DNA of 64,000 nt, taken from positions 8,041,901-8,105,900 of the forward strand of contig OX359194.1 in NCBI GenBank assembly GCA_947172415.1, written 5' to 3'. Position 1 is the first letter of the stretch, and the number at the start of each line of letters is the position of its first letter. Shown here in pieces: positions 10,340 through 28,838 of the stretch. Origin of the DNA: Chondrosia reniformis. Its lineage: Eukaryota; Porifera; Demospongiae; Chondrillida; Chondrillidae. The notes under the pieces are model-generated. The model was not told the DNA's origin. It searched no databases and worked only from the letters and a program-made list of their open reading frames with translations. Both the position numbers and the translations under genes were made by a program.

Positions 10340-13300
10340 ATGGCCGCCGTTGTCAATTCTAAACCCATCAAGGTACACTCCGTGCACGTGGTTGCAGTAT
10401 ATACAAAAGCCATAAGTGATAGGTTACATTAGTCTGTATTGGTGTACCATTGGTAAGTCTCTGACCATTCAGTGATTGTCTAGGTCGGTCTAATCGGAGG
10501 CAGTGGTTTGGGTGCACCTGACATTCTAAAGGATAGGGAGGAGAAGGAGGTAGAGACGCCTTATGGGAGGGTGAGTGCAGTCTCTCTTGGGTGGACTAGT
10601 ACTGCTGTGTGGCTCTGCAGGGTCGAGGGTGTGTTAGTAGTGCATTAAGTATACCTCTCACTTTTCTTATTTTTGATTGTTCGAGTGATTCCATGTTCAG
10701 AGATGATTGTGGTTTTAATATCACAAGATGTGGTTGCCCACGCACATATATGTACGCATAACATGTACACTCACTCCTGTAATCATGCCTTACTAATAAC
10801 CCTGTTACTGATCTATCTCTCAGCCTTCAGACGTTTTAGTTACTGGCAATATTCAAAGTGTTCCTTGTGTCCTATTGGCCCGGTAAGTGTACCTTGCACA
10901 GTAGAGTTAGGGTGGGGAGTGTGGTGGAGTTAGGGTGAGGAGTGTGGTGGAGTTAGGGTGGGGAGTGTGGTGGAGTTAGGGTGGGGAGTGTGGTGGAGTT
11001 AGGGTGAGGAGTGTGGTGGAGTTAGGGTGAGGAGTGTGGTGGAGTTAGGGTGGGGAGTGTGTTGGAGTTAGGGTGGGGAGTGTGGTGGAGTTAGGGTGGG
11101 GAGTGTGGTGGAGTTAGGGTGAGGAGTGTGGTGGAGTTAGGGTGGGGAGTGTGGTGGAGTTAGGGTGGGGAGTGTGGTGGAGTTAGGGTGGGGAGTGTGG
11201 TGGAGTTAGGGTGGGGAGTGTGGTGGAGTTAGGGTGGGGAGTGTGGTGGAGTTAGGGTGGGGAGTGTGGTGGAGTTAGGGTGGGGAGTGTGGTGGAGTTA
11301 GGGTGGGGAGTGTGGTGGAGTTAGGGTGGGGAGTGTGTTGGAGTTAGGGTGGGGAGTGTGGTGGAGTTAGGGTGGGGAGTGTGTTGGAGTTAGGGTGAGG
11401 AGTGTGTTGGAGTTAGGGTGAGGAGTGTGGTGGAGTTAGGGTGAGGAGTGTGGTGGAGTTAGGGTGGGGAGTGTGGTGGAGTTAGGGTGGGGAGTGTGGT
11501 GGAGTTAGGGTGGGGAGTGTGGTGGAGTTAGGGTGAGGAGTGTGGTGGAGTTAGGGTGGGGAGTGTGGTGGAGTTAGGGTGGGGAGTGTGGTGGAGTTAG
11601 GGTGGGGAGTGTGGTGGAGTTAGGGTGAGGAGTGTGGTGGAGTTAGGGTGGGGAGTGTGGTGGAGTTAGGGTGGGGAGTGGTGGGATACTCTTATGCATT
11701 TCATTGCATTTCAAGGTGGCAGTGTTAAAGCCTACGTATATCTGTATAATGACAATACTACTCATGCATCTTGCAGGCATGGGAAAGGTCATACTATAAT
11801 GCCCACACACGTCAACTACAGAGCTAATCTTTGGGCTCTGAAGGAAGAAGGCTGCACTCATGTCTTGGTGACCACTGCTTGTGGTTCCCTGAGGGAGGAG
11901 ATTAAGCCTGGAGATTGTGTTATCCTCGATCAGTTCATTGATAGGACAACAAAAAGAGTCAGTACATTTTACGATGGACAGCCGGGTCACTTGAAGGGGG
12001 TGTGTCACATCCCCATGGACACACCTTTCTGTGAGAGGACAAGAGGTATACTCATCAAGACAGCCAAAAAGTTGGGTGAATTTTCAGCTGTTCATGAAAA
12101 TGGAACTGTTTTAACTATTGAGGGACCCCGGTTCTCAACTAAGGCAGAAAGTCACCTTTGGAGAACCTGGGGAGCACACATCGTTAACATGACTACGGTA
12201 CCAGAGGTCTGTCTGGCTAGGGAACTCGGACTTAGCTATTCTGCTGTTGCCCTGGCAACTGATTATGACTGTTGGAGGCAACCAGATGAAGCAGTAAGTA
12301 CACATGTGTATGACAGTTAGCCATTCCTTGTGTTAGAACTGCTGTGACTTGTATGAATAATATTTTGATTGTAATGAAGAGCTGCTAATTTTCAATATTC
12401 CAAAAGCATTTTCTACCACCTATATTGCATTTTCAAAGATTCATACATCGGTGTAATACATAAATTGGTTATTGAGTATTTGCTATGATAGTTGTGGCAA
12501 CTGTGGTTTAATATTACTGAGTATTAGCAACAACCCGGAGGTCTTCGTTAGAGTTGCTGGTCCTCAGTAAACTAATACATACACACATGAGATTTCTATC
12601 TAAACCTTTAAAGTGTCAACTTTCCTGAAAATGTATCATAACCTTGTTACTATATATATAAAGTATATTAGAAAATTGTTGTATTCAATTAGGAGTCTTA
12701 CAAATGTTCTTGTTTTATGCTTCTACTAAGGACACATGTTGAACTTTAATCTCCCCTTGATAGTATTGGCTGCCCATTTTGTCTCTAATTTCTGGAAGTT
12801 TATTAATTTTGTTTTCAATCTCATCTATTGTAATTCAATTAACTGTAGGGATCATGAGAATCAATTTGTATCACATATAAAATGGAGTTTGTATCCATTC
12901 TATCTTGTAACATTGAGTTTGTATCCATTCTATCTTGTAGCATTGAGTTTGTAGCAAGTATATATTGTACCATTGAGTTTGTATCCATTCTATCTTGTAA
13001 CATTGAGTTGTAGCCAGTATATATTGTACCATTGAGTTTGTATCCAGTATATATTGTACCATTGAGTTGTAGCCAGTATATATTGTACCATTGAATATGT
13101 CTTCTCTTCTGAGTAATAATTTATGTATATTAATGTACTATAAAACCCTTAATATTAGCGTCCATTATATTAAGGGTTTTACAGTACATTATGTACACAT
13201 AGAAGTAGTACACAGTTGTCCAGAGAACTTTAATGGTTAAAGTCACTCATAGTTCTGGTTTTTTGGTCAACTGAACTGGTTAGGAGGATGCCCACATTGT

Positions 13301-16300
13301 TATTCTAGGTAACTCTAAAGTAGGAAGTGTTTGTATCCAGGAGACTATATATGTACACAATCGCAGATATGTGACGACCAGGACTGTCTTGTAACTAAGG
13401 CTTGCAATCCTGATATTCTCTGATGACAGCCGACTAGTGGCCAATGAAGAAGTAGCGTGGTTGCATATTACGTATGTAGTCTACCTAATGTAAATGTTAA
13501 TGTAATTACAGTTAGTAGAAAAGCTAATTTCTAGATCTTCTATACACTCACTCTATGTACATCTTCCCATTCCCATTTTCTGTGTACATTCAAAATTCCC
13601 ATTTTGGTGGAAATTAAGGCATAGCCATATGTTCTCTTGAAAGTAGAAAATTGTTTGTTCTCGAAATGACATTAGTTGTTTGTTCTCGAAATGACATTAG
13701 TTTGACCACAACTCTGTCTCTGAGAAGTATCTGAAGTGGGAAACCATAAGAAGAAATGTGGAAGAATCCGCAAGTTATCTTTCTCTTTCTTTCAAATTGC
13801 ATCTTACCCAATTCTAGTAGCATCCAGTATTATTCGCCATAGTCACATTCAGGGCTGTAGTAATGTGTCTACAATGATATTTGTATGTTTTACACTTTCA
13901 AGGATAACCTGATATGGATCTGTATACAGTGAGGTCCTTTGCAGTTAGTGTAGTGTTACCATTATACCTCAGTCCTTATTATGCTGGCCAAGCCCAGCTA
14001 ATAAACTGGAGACATTTAGGCAAGCCAAATCTTAATGATGGTATTGTTAGGTGATTAATCTCTTCTATTTTCCTGTGTGTCCAGTACCACAGTGTTTGAT
14101 CAATTAAACCTCATTCTACTTGAATGTCTCATTGATATGTGGTCTCAAGGACCAAAGGTGCTAGGTGTATTTATTAACCAGTATAATGATTACAGAGGTG
14201 TCATTTCCTGTAAACAACTCTGGTTGTAGTTACTTTGTAATACTATAGATATACCAACCCTGAACAATGCTTGTCCAATTATTATCTATTGGTTATTAAT
14301 TTTAGGTGTTTTATAAGGGAATTGGCCACTTATTTTTGTATTTTTAGTTACTCCAATGGTCATTGTACTAGCTACGGACTAAACAAGGATAGAGTGTACG
14401 GAGAGAATTATATATTTGCTTTATATGTAAATTTAGTTAACAAAGTTATTTCGTTCAACAATAAATGAATTTGAAATAAGTTGTAGTGTTAAACTGAAAC
14501 GAATACATATTTATTGATGGCTACTCTAAATACTGTACCACATGGCGATTTCTTGGTATTTTGAATTTCGCTTTGTATATATAGAACTCCTACATATACA
14601 TATGGTATTTATATTATAAAGGCCATTCATAGAGGTGAGATTAATTTATATAAGCACCAATGGGGTATCATCTTGCTAAGGTCAGGACAAAAGGGATGGA
14701 CTATGGGATATTCTTGTATATTTGAACCTTGAACCAAATTTAATGATATTATCTGGTCTTTGTTTAGTAGTTAAGAAAATAGGAGGTGAATAATCAAGTA
14801 AAAGCAGTGACATTCCTGCACAAATAGTGCGGAGAGTGTGCTGTTCACCTGGGAAGGTGACAATGTGGTTTAAAACATATACACTCTTCAAGCTGGTAAA
14901 CACATTGTCAGGTTATAAGGAATTGACCCGGTTCAGTTTTAATAATATCCAATAGTATTGGTTTTAGTGAGTGTATCTTATATCTATCCTCATTCATAAG
15001 CAGGCCCTTTTACTCTTAAATAAGAATTCATATTATCATACAAATGATATATCACTCAAGTACATATAAAGTCAAGGAAAAGATCAAGAAGAAGACAAAG
15101 ATTCCCAGGGTCAATGATGAAGGGTGGAATTCCCAGAAACAGCTGTCTGGTCCAGTGGAGAAGAAGAGAAGTAGAAGCAGAACACTCTTGTATCCTCATC
15201 CAAAGCTCTCACTAGGTTTAGTTCCCTATAGGACTTTTACTCTAAAATAAATGTAGCATCTGGAAATGCAGTGTTAGATATGTAGTAGTACAATACATAT
15301 ATCATAATGCTATATGTCACAGGTTATAAGGAAGTGAGGGATATGTGTTTCTCTAGAAACAGATAAACCGGGGTACTCTAGGCTGGCCAATATATAGTAG
15401 AAAATATTGATATTAACACCCAATTTCACATGAGTAACAAGAAGTAGTGGACGCTATATGTGTAAATGTTACTTGTGTCAATGTAGTGAAGAATCTCAAA
15501 CCACAGTCCATTACCTCTGGTTCAAGTCACCTACTGTTGTCTGTGACTGAGCTGGGCGGAGCTTTACATGTTCTCTGTAATAACTTTAGATAACCATTTA
15601 TGCCAATGAAGCTATTTATGTAAAAAAAATATTCATGGAGTGTGAGTAAAACTAACATTCTTAAGCATACAAACAACATTATAATTTATACTACCATTTG
15701 TATCCATGTACATACGTAAGTGCCCCAACCCTAACCCCCTGAAACCCTGACCTGGTTATACGTGAATTGTCGAATGACCAAACGAGCAAATCTCTTGTTG
15801 GCTGGCGACTGTATGTAGCATTGATTTGGTAGATACACACTGGGTAATGAATAAGCATGCTAGAGGAGTATTATGTATGTACTATGTGTGCTACATTAAA
15901 ATAACCACATCTATATTCCTCCATAATATTGACTTAACCTTGTTATTGTTGTTATTTATATTTTCTCTATTGAGGTAACTGTCGAGAAAGTAATGAAGAC
16001 ACTGAAGGAGAATAGCTTTAAGGCTACCAACCTTATCTTGGCTGCTATTCCATTTATTGCCGCTGAAGACTGGACTGACACTATTAAATCACTTGAGGTT
16101 TGTGTTGTAAAGCTTTCCTTCTCACCGGCCCTTTCAAAAGCCTCACTCCATTAGATGGTGCAGTGAAACCTTCCAAACTAAAGTAATCGGCACAGTTTCC
16201 TGAGACCAAAGAGTTTAGATAGGCCAATCCCATTAGGGTAATACAAAAATAACTTTGATAATCTGGATACTTCTAGAAAGTGGACATTTGAAGAGTCCTA

Positions 16301-17482
16301 AGGGAGTTTTTGGAGAAGCGTAACTATATTTCCCTTAAATAACAGACACTCTTTGTGTTTTTAATGGCTCATGGGAATCATGAGTCTAGGAAATCATATG
16401 TTATAGTGAGTGAAGACATATGTCTTCATCAAGTCAATTTTATTACTCAATAACTATTAGTTGACGGAGTGGTAGATAGTATAGATATCTGCTAATACTC
16501 TTTAGCTGGGCCAATGGCAGGAATATGTAGTTGGCCAAATGGTCGTATTTGGCATTTGACTGATCGTTCATAATGGGGTCAAATATTCTCCCAGATGATT
16601 TGATGGCTCATAAATCAGCCCTACACTCTCTATACAGCCATATAAATCACTCAATTCTTCACTGTATCCAGGCAATATTGTATATTATGTATGTAAATGA
16701 TGTAAAGTGGTAAACTTGCTGGTAAGTAGGTGTTGAAGAGAGATAGGAACTGTTTTATTGTACTGTACAGGGGTTGTTCTGTACACAAATGACTCACTGC
16801 ATCTAGTCTCCATCTCTGCTATAATTCTCCCCCAGTCCCCAGGGGTGAGGTAGTCTCCATCTCTGCTATAATTCTCCCCCAGTCCCCAGGGGTGAGGTAG
16901 TCTCCATCTCTGCTATACGGGTTTCCTTTCCTAAAGAAGCATGATTTAATAGATACCTAATTGATATATTTATTGACCTAAATGTAGACACTACCTCACC
17001 CCTGGGGACTGGGGCAGAATTTGATGTGCCAGACCTATTTGTAGCTTAAACTAAAGTAACAATTTGTTTACTGATGCGGACGTTGTTCTAAGTGTCTGTT
17101 TTTTGAGTTTAGTACTACTCGTTTCAATATTATTTATTCTGAATAAAGGTAAGGTATATGTTATGCATTTTAGAATCACTATGTATTAAGAGTCTGACCT
17201 TAAATGTGTAGACATAGCCAGGAGTCTACAGGGCTGTACTCGTTAATAGTATTCATATGATCATTCTTGCTATGGGATATCTGTCCATGGGATGCTTATA
17301 TACGTAAAATACATATGTGATGTGAAAGTGTAAAGTTCGTGGAAGCAAAATGTATATTTTAAGGTCAAAGGTTAGTTCCAGGTCAATGTAAATTTCTTTC
17401 CTTGTATATATTCTGTCATGAACACTTACAACATTATTCTTTTTCTTACAAATAGGAAGCGGCACGTATGGCAGTAATGTAG
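10340..17482 (+). CDS. MTAP: S-methyl-5'-thioadenosine phosphorylase, 6 exons
   Basis: Exons: 10340-10372, 10484-10570, 10824-10882, 11777-12293, 15975-16097 and 17456-17482. They join in phase to 281 aa, matching the family length. MTAP splits methylthioadenosine, a polyamine by-product, with phosphate into adenine and methylthioribose-1-phosphate, feeding methionine salvage. Visible landmarks: the glycine loop [10 protein letters not shown] near the N-terminus, [47 protein letters not shown] and NMTTVPEV, with Asp in LATDYDCW for the purine base. The last exon encodes only eight residues plus stop. Introns 3 and 4 are swollen by a 23-bp minisatellite and by mobile-element debris. The start lies in AAAATGGCCGCCG. 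Confidence 0.97.
10901..11686 (+). repeat. 23-bp minisatellite carrying TTAGGG, about 34 copies
   Basis: The unit gttagggtggggagtgtggt+gga repeats nearly perfectly, with G/A and G/T variants (gggtggggagt versus gggtgaggagt; gtggt versus gtgtt). It fills most of MTAP intron 3. Each unit holds one TTAGGG and several G-runs, giving a strand-asymmetric, G-rich RNA with G-quadruplex potential. Confidence 0.95.
12514..12570. repeat. Imperfect hairpin in MTAP intron 4
   Basis: TTACTGAG...AGCAAC pairs with GTTGCT...CTCAGTAA around a loop. Probably a remnant of a small palindromic element. Confidence 0.5.
12880..13095 (+). repeat. About 30-bp minisatellite in MTAP intron 4
   Basis: Seven or so units of cattgagtttgtatccatt+ctatcttgtaa with a second unit type in which the tail is agtatatattgtac. 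Units are 26-30 bp and alternate irregularly. Confidence 0.85.
13133..13191. mobile_element. Short palindromic element in MTAP intron 4
   Basis: AATGTACTATAAAACCCTTA and TAAGGGTTTTACAGTACATT form near-perfect 20-24 bp arms around a short loop. Size and structure suggest a tiny foldback element; no second copy was noticed in the window. Confidence 0.6.
15071..15268 (-). mobile_element. Dispersed repeat family A, copy 2
   Basis: Reverse complement of the element at 6951-7213, lying in MTAP intron 4. It includes the reverse complement of the shared gacagctgtttctgggaatt core. An open frame across it (15044-15250) is an accident of the repeat. Confidence 0.8.
16805..17020. repeat. 47-bp direct repeat plus inverted copy in MTAP intron 5
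   Basis: Units start at 16805, 16852 and 16899 (the last partial). Each carries cccccagtccccaggggtga. An inverted copy, cacccctggggactggggca, lies at 16997-17016, so the intron RNA could fold back on itself. Confidence 0.8.
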
Positions 17483-19421
17483 GCAGACAAATGGCAATAA
17501 GATAGGAGTACTTGAGCGGAGTAGTTATTTTTGATCTCTAAATTTTAATATTGTAACTGTAATATTCCCTTTTTTGTAATGTTTTGTTCATTTAAAGATA
17601 TACTTTCTGGTTGCTATATATAATTACTAGTAAATACTGTTTAATATGTACTATATATTGGTACATAAAGTGTAAGTGAATCATCGGTGTTTTATAGAGG
17701 AAGCTTCATGGCGGATGAAAGTATAGTTGACTATGGAGATGGTGAAATCGTTTCAAATATACAAACTGCTTGGAAAGTACTTCTTGCATATATAATTTAT
17801 ATAATAAAAACCTTCATAAATGAGATTAGAATGTGCTGTAACAGTGACTAGCACATCTACAAAGTAACGAAACGAGAGGGATCATGATCACTATTGCAGA
17901 GCTATGAATTTCGTATGCGTAGCAAGGGAACTCCGTTGTTCACTGATTACTTTTACTATATATATATACACATATATCTATGTACATAATTTATATACAT
18001 ATATAGAAATATATGGGTCTTTCTAAAACCAATCTTAAAGCTTTGATTATCATCGTCATTTGACTCTGCATGGACTTTACCTCACTGGATCTCCTAAGGA
18101 ATGTAATGAGCTAATGGGTTGGACTGAAATTCATTAACAGGAATCCTCTCTTAGCCACTCAAAAAGACAGTTTGAGTACGGCCATAGACATGTACAGTGT
18201 TTTATGTTAGGACTCATTAAAATGACATATATATATGACGGAAGTCTGTCTACATAGTATACAGAACGGATTAATTACATACCTATGCTTTCAGTATATA
18301 GGCCATGAATATAAATATATATAATTCAAATATCTCATGTAGTCTATATACACATCTGTATGTAGTATGTAAGTATGCATAAGAGGGATACCTATTTTGC
18401 AAGTGAAACTGGCTTTTGTAAACGTACGCAAGTATATTCAAGTATAGTCATGGAGTCATGGTCTGTGGGATAATTGAAGGCATGTGTACTGGTGTCTGAA
18501 AGTTATGACAAAAAGTGCTAATAACATCCATTGCATGCGTATTATACTATATCACTGGAAACTTAAAGTCAGACTATATAGCCATATCATGTATAGATGT
18601 ATTACAAATATTGTCACCAACATACTGTACATCTTGTACATCTTACTACTCACAATAGCTAAACTTTATTTCCATATGTAATATCCATGCACTGTGGGTT
18701 TAATACATATATTATTATGTAACTGGAATTCTAAATTATCTGCATTGAGAACTTGTATCCATCTTCTTGCAAAAGAGCTCCTGATCAGGCAATGTATTTG
18801 AACAAGACCTATATAATATACACTAAAATTAATAATAAGACAATATACATTTCTGTGATAGAATATTTATATATATGCAAATATATCTTGAATAGAAGTG
18901 GGTTTGTAAAAATGAATATGCATGTACGTATTTATATAACATAGAAATATATATGTACGTTACATATACACTCTTAATTCTTCAATGTATACCTAATACC
19001 TTTCTGAATCAGATGGAACGTTAATTTTCGTATATAAAAAGACATCGCATATAATGCATATATACATATAGTAAAGATCTATTTATATTCTCATATTATA
19101 TAGACATATAAGTATGTATACATTAATAAATGGAGCATATGCGGTATACACTCCTTATAAGGTCAGAAATCTTGGCACATGTGGACTAGTGGTATACAAG
19201 GGGCAAGTTGAGAGAAAATAATGAGTATAATAATTAGTGCAACTATATAAGTAAAGAAATGAATTACCACGATACGATCTATGCCAAATTATTGTGATGA
19301 AGTAATGCGTATATATATAACATTGTGCTACTTTCAATTACATTATCACACTTCACTTACATCGCACAAATCGCACAGAACAAGCAGTCTTATGCAGCAT
19401 TCGATTCACTACTAAACTTAC
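17483..19421. other. AT-rich gap after MTAP
   Basis: Very AT-rich, with many TATATA runs. A short frame starting ATGGCGGATGAAAG (17708) with a possible GTACTT donor could be a first exon, but no following exon was found. A minus-strand segment around 18080-18130 has a plausible acceptor and donor (CAG...GTGAG|GTAAAG) but does not join in phase to the exon at 19422-19634. An AATAAA at 17813-17818 could serve MTAP. Confidence 0.4.
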
Positions 19422-19634
19422 TTGGCTGGAATTGTGTAAAGTAGACTCCTGGACACCAGACGATAGCTGCGGTTGCTGGAAAACAAGTCCTTTGGTCCGT
19501 CGTTCGTCGAACTCTGCTGAACGCGTCCGCAAAACACTGACCACCACTCTGATAGAAAGTGTTGCACTTCCTTTTAGCTGAGTGGTAGGCAGTGTTTCAC
19601 GGACCCATCCAAAAGGGTCCACTTTCGCACTCAT
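19422..19634 (-). CDS. Possible first coding exon of an unidentified gene
   Basis: The minus-strand ATG at 19634 opens 71 codons that run to a consensus donor (CAA|GTAAGT at 19421). The peptide starts MSAKVDPFGWVRET and is moderately basic and Ser/Thr-rich. I recognise no domain. The local GC content is higher than the flanks, which favours coding sequence. Downstream exons to the left could not be identified, so the model is incomplete; it could also be a 5' exon of a lineage-specific gene or a chance frame. Confidence 0.35.
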
Positions 19635-20529
19635 ACCTAGAGAGAGCTAGCCACTTGTAGTCTCTGCGGAAGACCCAGCCTCATATTGGTGAAGCATTTG
19701 TATGTAGCCCGCAAGCCTCCGAAATGTATAGTTAAAAATCATTCATAATGATTGGATTCTGAATAAATCTAACTATATAACTGTTGCAAAGTTGTATTTC
19801 GTAGAGTCTCCAAGTTTCTCGATCACTTTTTGCCGGTCCTACGTAGGCATTTAACCTGCAGGGGAATAACCGGCCTATATAGCTTTAAGCACGATTATGG
19901 GATATTAAAATGGCGCTTGAAGCATGACTTTCTAATTCCAATTTTATTATTATCTTATGGCTTTGTTAACTCAAACGACACGACAGATGTCTGTATTTTT
20001 TGGGATTGTTTATCAGATTTTCCTTTCATCTTTCCTGGTTATATTACATATATACACATCAATACACTTATATGTAGGTGCTAAAGTGGTAAAATCAGTT
20101 CTGAAAACACAGCCTATATAGATATTCAGACCCCAGCCAAGGTAAGCCATCTGGTTGACATAATATTTTCAGTGATATAGACAGTGCATGTATGGTCTTA
20201 TAGTATATGGCTATAGCCATACAGAAGTGGTATAGCCACTGAAATCTATAATAAAGCATCCTTTTTAGTGAATATAAGTGATTGAATCATACACATTACT
20301 TCTATGCTTGAGTGCATCATGTCTATTTCAGTAGTTGTCATGATTGCCTATCATACTGCTTCTGTAGCTTTATGACTTTGATACTGTTTACAGATATGCC
20401 ATCCCTACTTCTATACCTCATTTATAAAATGTTTTACATATTAAAATACTATATTTGAATTTTAAGTGCAGTGAAACAAATGTCAAGGTAATGAAAAAAA
20501 TTTTAATTACAAATTAAGTGATCCAAGAA
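19635..20529. other. Intergenic region, no gene seen
   Basis: AT-rich with scattered short frames and no splice-consistent exons. It includes the 3' flank of the minus-strand gene at 20530-21336. An AAAATGGCGCTTG motif (about 19908) resembles the TISU/YY1 context but opens no useful frame. Confidence 0.4.
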
Positions 20530-21336
20530 TCAATACATCATGAAAGAGTCAAACCCTTTAATAGGATCGCTACCATCCTTCATTTGTGAAGATTTATTAG
20601 GGCTAGTCATATCTTCTTTCAAAACAGCATCATCCAATTCTCCTCTGTTATATTTCTCCACTATGTCTAGTTCCTGTTGCGTGGGTGGGGGAGGGGAATG
20701 AGCCATTTTGTGCTTTGAGTGCTGCTTAGGATGTTGCTGCGGGTGTGACTTTGACTGGTGACTGATATAACTACCACTTGTCTTGTGAACCCTCTGTTTC
20801 CCTCCTTGAGGTGAAGGTTGTCTATAAAAATTTGGATCCATAATGGAGACTTCACTCTGCATGTCATCATCCTGTTCCGGTGGCATGTGACCGGGGCTAG
20901 CCATTGGGTATCCGAATCCGTGCTCCAGGTGTGGGGCATGCATGCCATGCATGGGGATAGGGGGAGGGTAGTGTATAGGGGGCGGGGGCATGTTGTAATA
21001 GGGGTAGGCATGGGCTGGATAGGGTGCAGGATACATACCAGTGTGTTGGCCAGGAGACATCGGATGAACCGGATATCCCGAGTGTAAGTAAGCCATGCGA
21101 TTCCTCGGGTCGACTGTGGCCGCTCGCCTAGCTGCCCGACGTCGTCTATTTTGACGATGTGGGAATATGAAATTAGCAATTGGATCCCACCATTTTTTCC
21201 TTCTAGGAATTAATAATTGGTCTGCCGATGAAGGTCGATTGTTGTCGCTCATGTGACGACTCCTGTTTCCGCTGGATTGCTCAGCCGAACCTCTACGAGG
21301 CTCATGCCTTTGTTGCGATCTTCGAGGTCGTTCCAT
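20530..21336 (-). CDS. Unidentified basic, Pro/His/Met-rich, probably disordered protein
   Basis: A 268-aa single-exon frame starting with a true ATG at 21336. The N-terminal 85 residues are strongly basic (PRRSQQRHEPRRG, PRRKKWWDPIAN, then RQNRRRRAARRAA). Next comes a Pro/Tyr/Met/His-rich region (86-150), an acidic patch with EQDDDMQSEVSIMD, a His/Gln/Ser/Lys stretch, and a more ordinary tail (QELDIVEKYNRGELDDAVLKED). No enzyme fold is visible; it may bind RNA or membranes through its basic segment, but that is speculation. The frame has biased composition, so a coding role rests on its length, its ATG and its position head-to-head with DPYD. Confidence 0.6.
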   Translation of the reverse strand: MERPRRSQQRHEPRRGSAEQSSGNRSRHMSDNNRPSSADQLLIPRRKKWWDPIANFIFPHRQNRRRRAARRAATVDPRNRMAYLHSGYPVHPMSPGQHTGMYPAPYPAHAYPYYNMPPPPIHYPPPIPMHGMHAPHLEHGFGYPMASPGHMPPEQDDDMQSEVSIMDPNFYRQPSPQGGKQRVHKTSGSYISHQSKSHPQQHPKQHSKHKMAHSPPPPTQQELDIVEKYNRGELDDAVLKEDMTSPNKSSQMKDGSDPIKGFDSFMMY

Positions 21337-21451
21337 ATTTCGTGTATTGGGCTCACCTCTTTTATGCGGTACGAACTCCGCCCATCATTTAATGAAAAAC
21401 GCCCATTTCAAGGAGCCAATCAGATAGCTATTCGATGGCTCCGCCCTCAAG
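21337..21451. promoter_or_regulatory. Divergent promoter, 20.5-kb protein / DPYD
   Basis: 115 bp between the two start codons. No TATA. CCAATCAG at about 21416-21423 could be a CCAAT box. DPYD starts in CAAGATGGCTACC, again near the TISU/YY1 consensus. Confidence 0.5.
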
Positions 21452-28535
<7,084 letters not shown>

Positions 28536-28798
28536 CACTTCTAAAGAGAAATTATATTGACAATTAGGTGTGTGGATTTATGTTCAGGATAGGAGAATTT
28601 ATATTATCAATTTATCAATATTATTATTAATTGTTGTACTTTCAACAATGTATGTATACATGTGAATAATGAGTTACTGGTTAATTTTAGCTGAATAGCA
28701 CTTATAATTAGTCACTTATAATGGTTCTCTTTTGGGAAGAGAAGTGAAATTGAGCTTCTGGTGTATGAAGATGTTAGTTTGAATTCCATTCATAGCAA

Positions 28799-28804
28799 AA
28801 TAAA
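28799..28804 (+). terminator. Candidate poly(A) signal for DPYD
   Basis: AATAAA 264 nt beyond the DPYD stop. It lies only about 35 bp before the end of the convergent RBM48 coding region, so the two 3' ends are nearly abutting or overlap. Confidence 0.5.
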
Positions 28805-28838
28805 ACTGCATCAGATTCATTTTGGACAATTTCATCTT

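Noticed and set aside
10901-11686. Interstitial telomere from TTAGGG repeats
   Set aside because: TTAGGG occurs once per 23-bp unit and is not contiguous; the rest of the unit is unrelated to telomere repeats.
15044-15250. Basic 68-codon ORF
   Set aside because: It lies on a copy of dispersed repeat A, and the other copies do not keep the frame open.
15480-15560. tRNA-like GGTTCAAGTC box
   Set aside because: No matching acceptor stem, D-arm or anticodon arm could be built around it.
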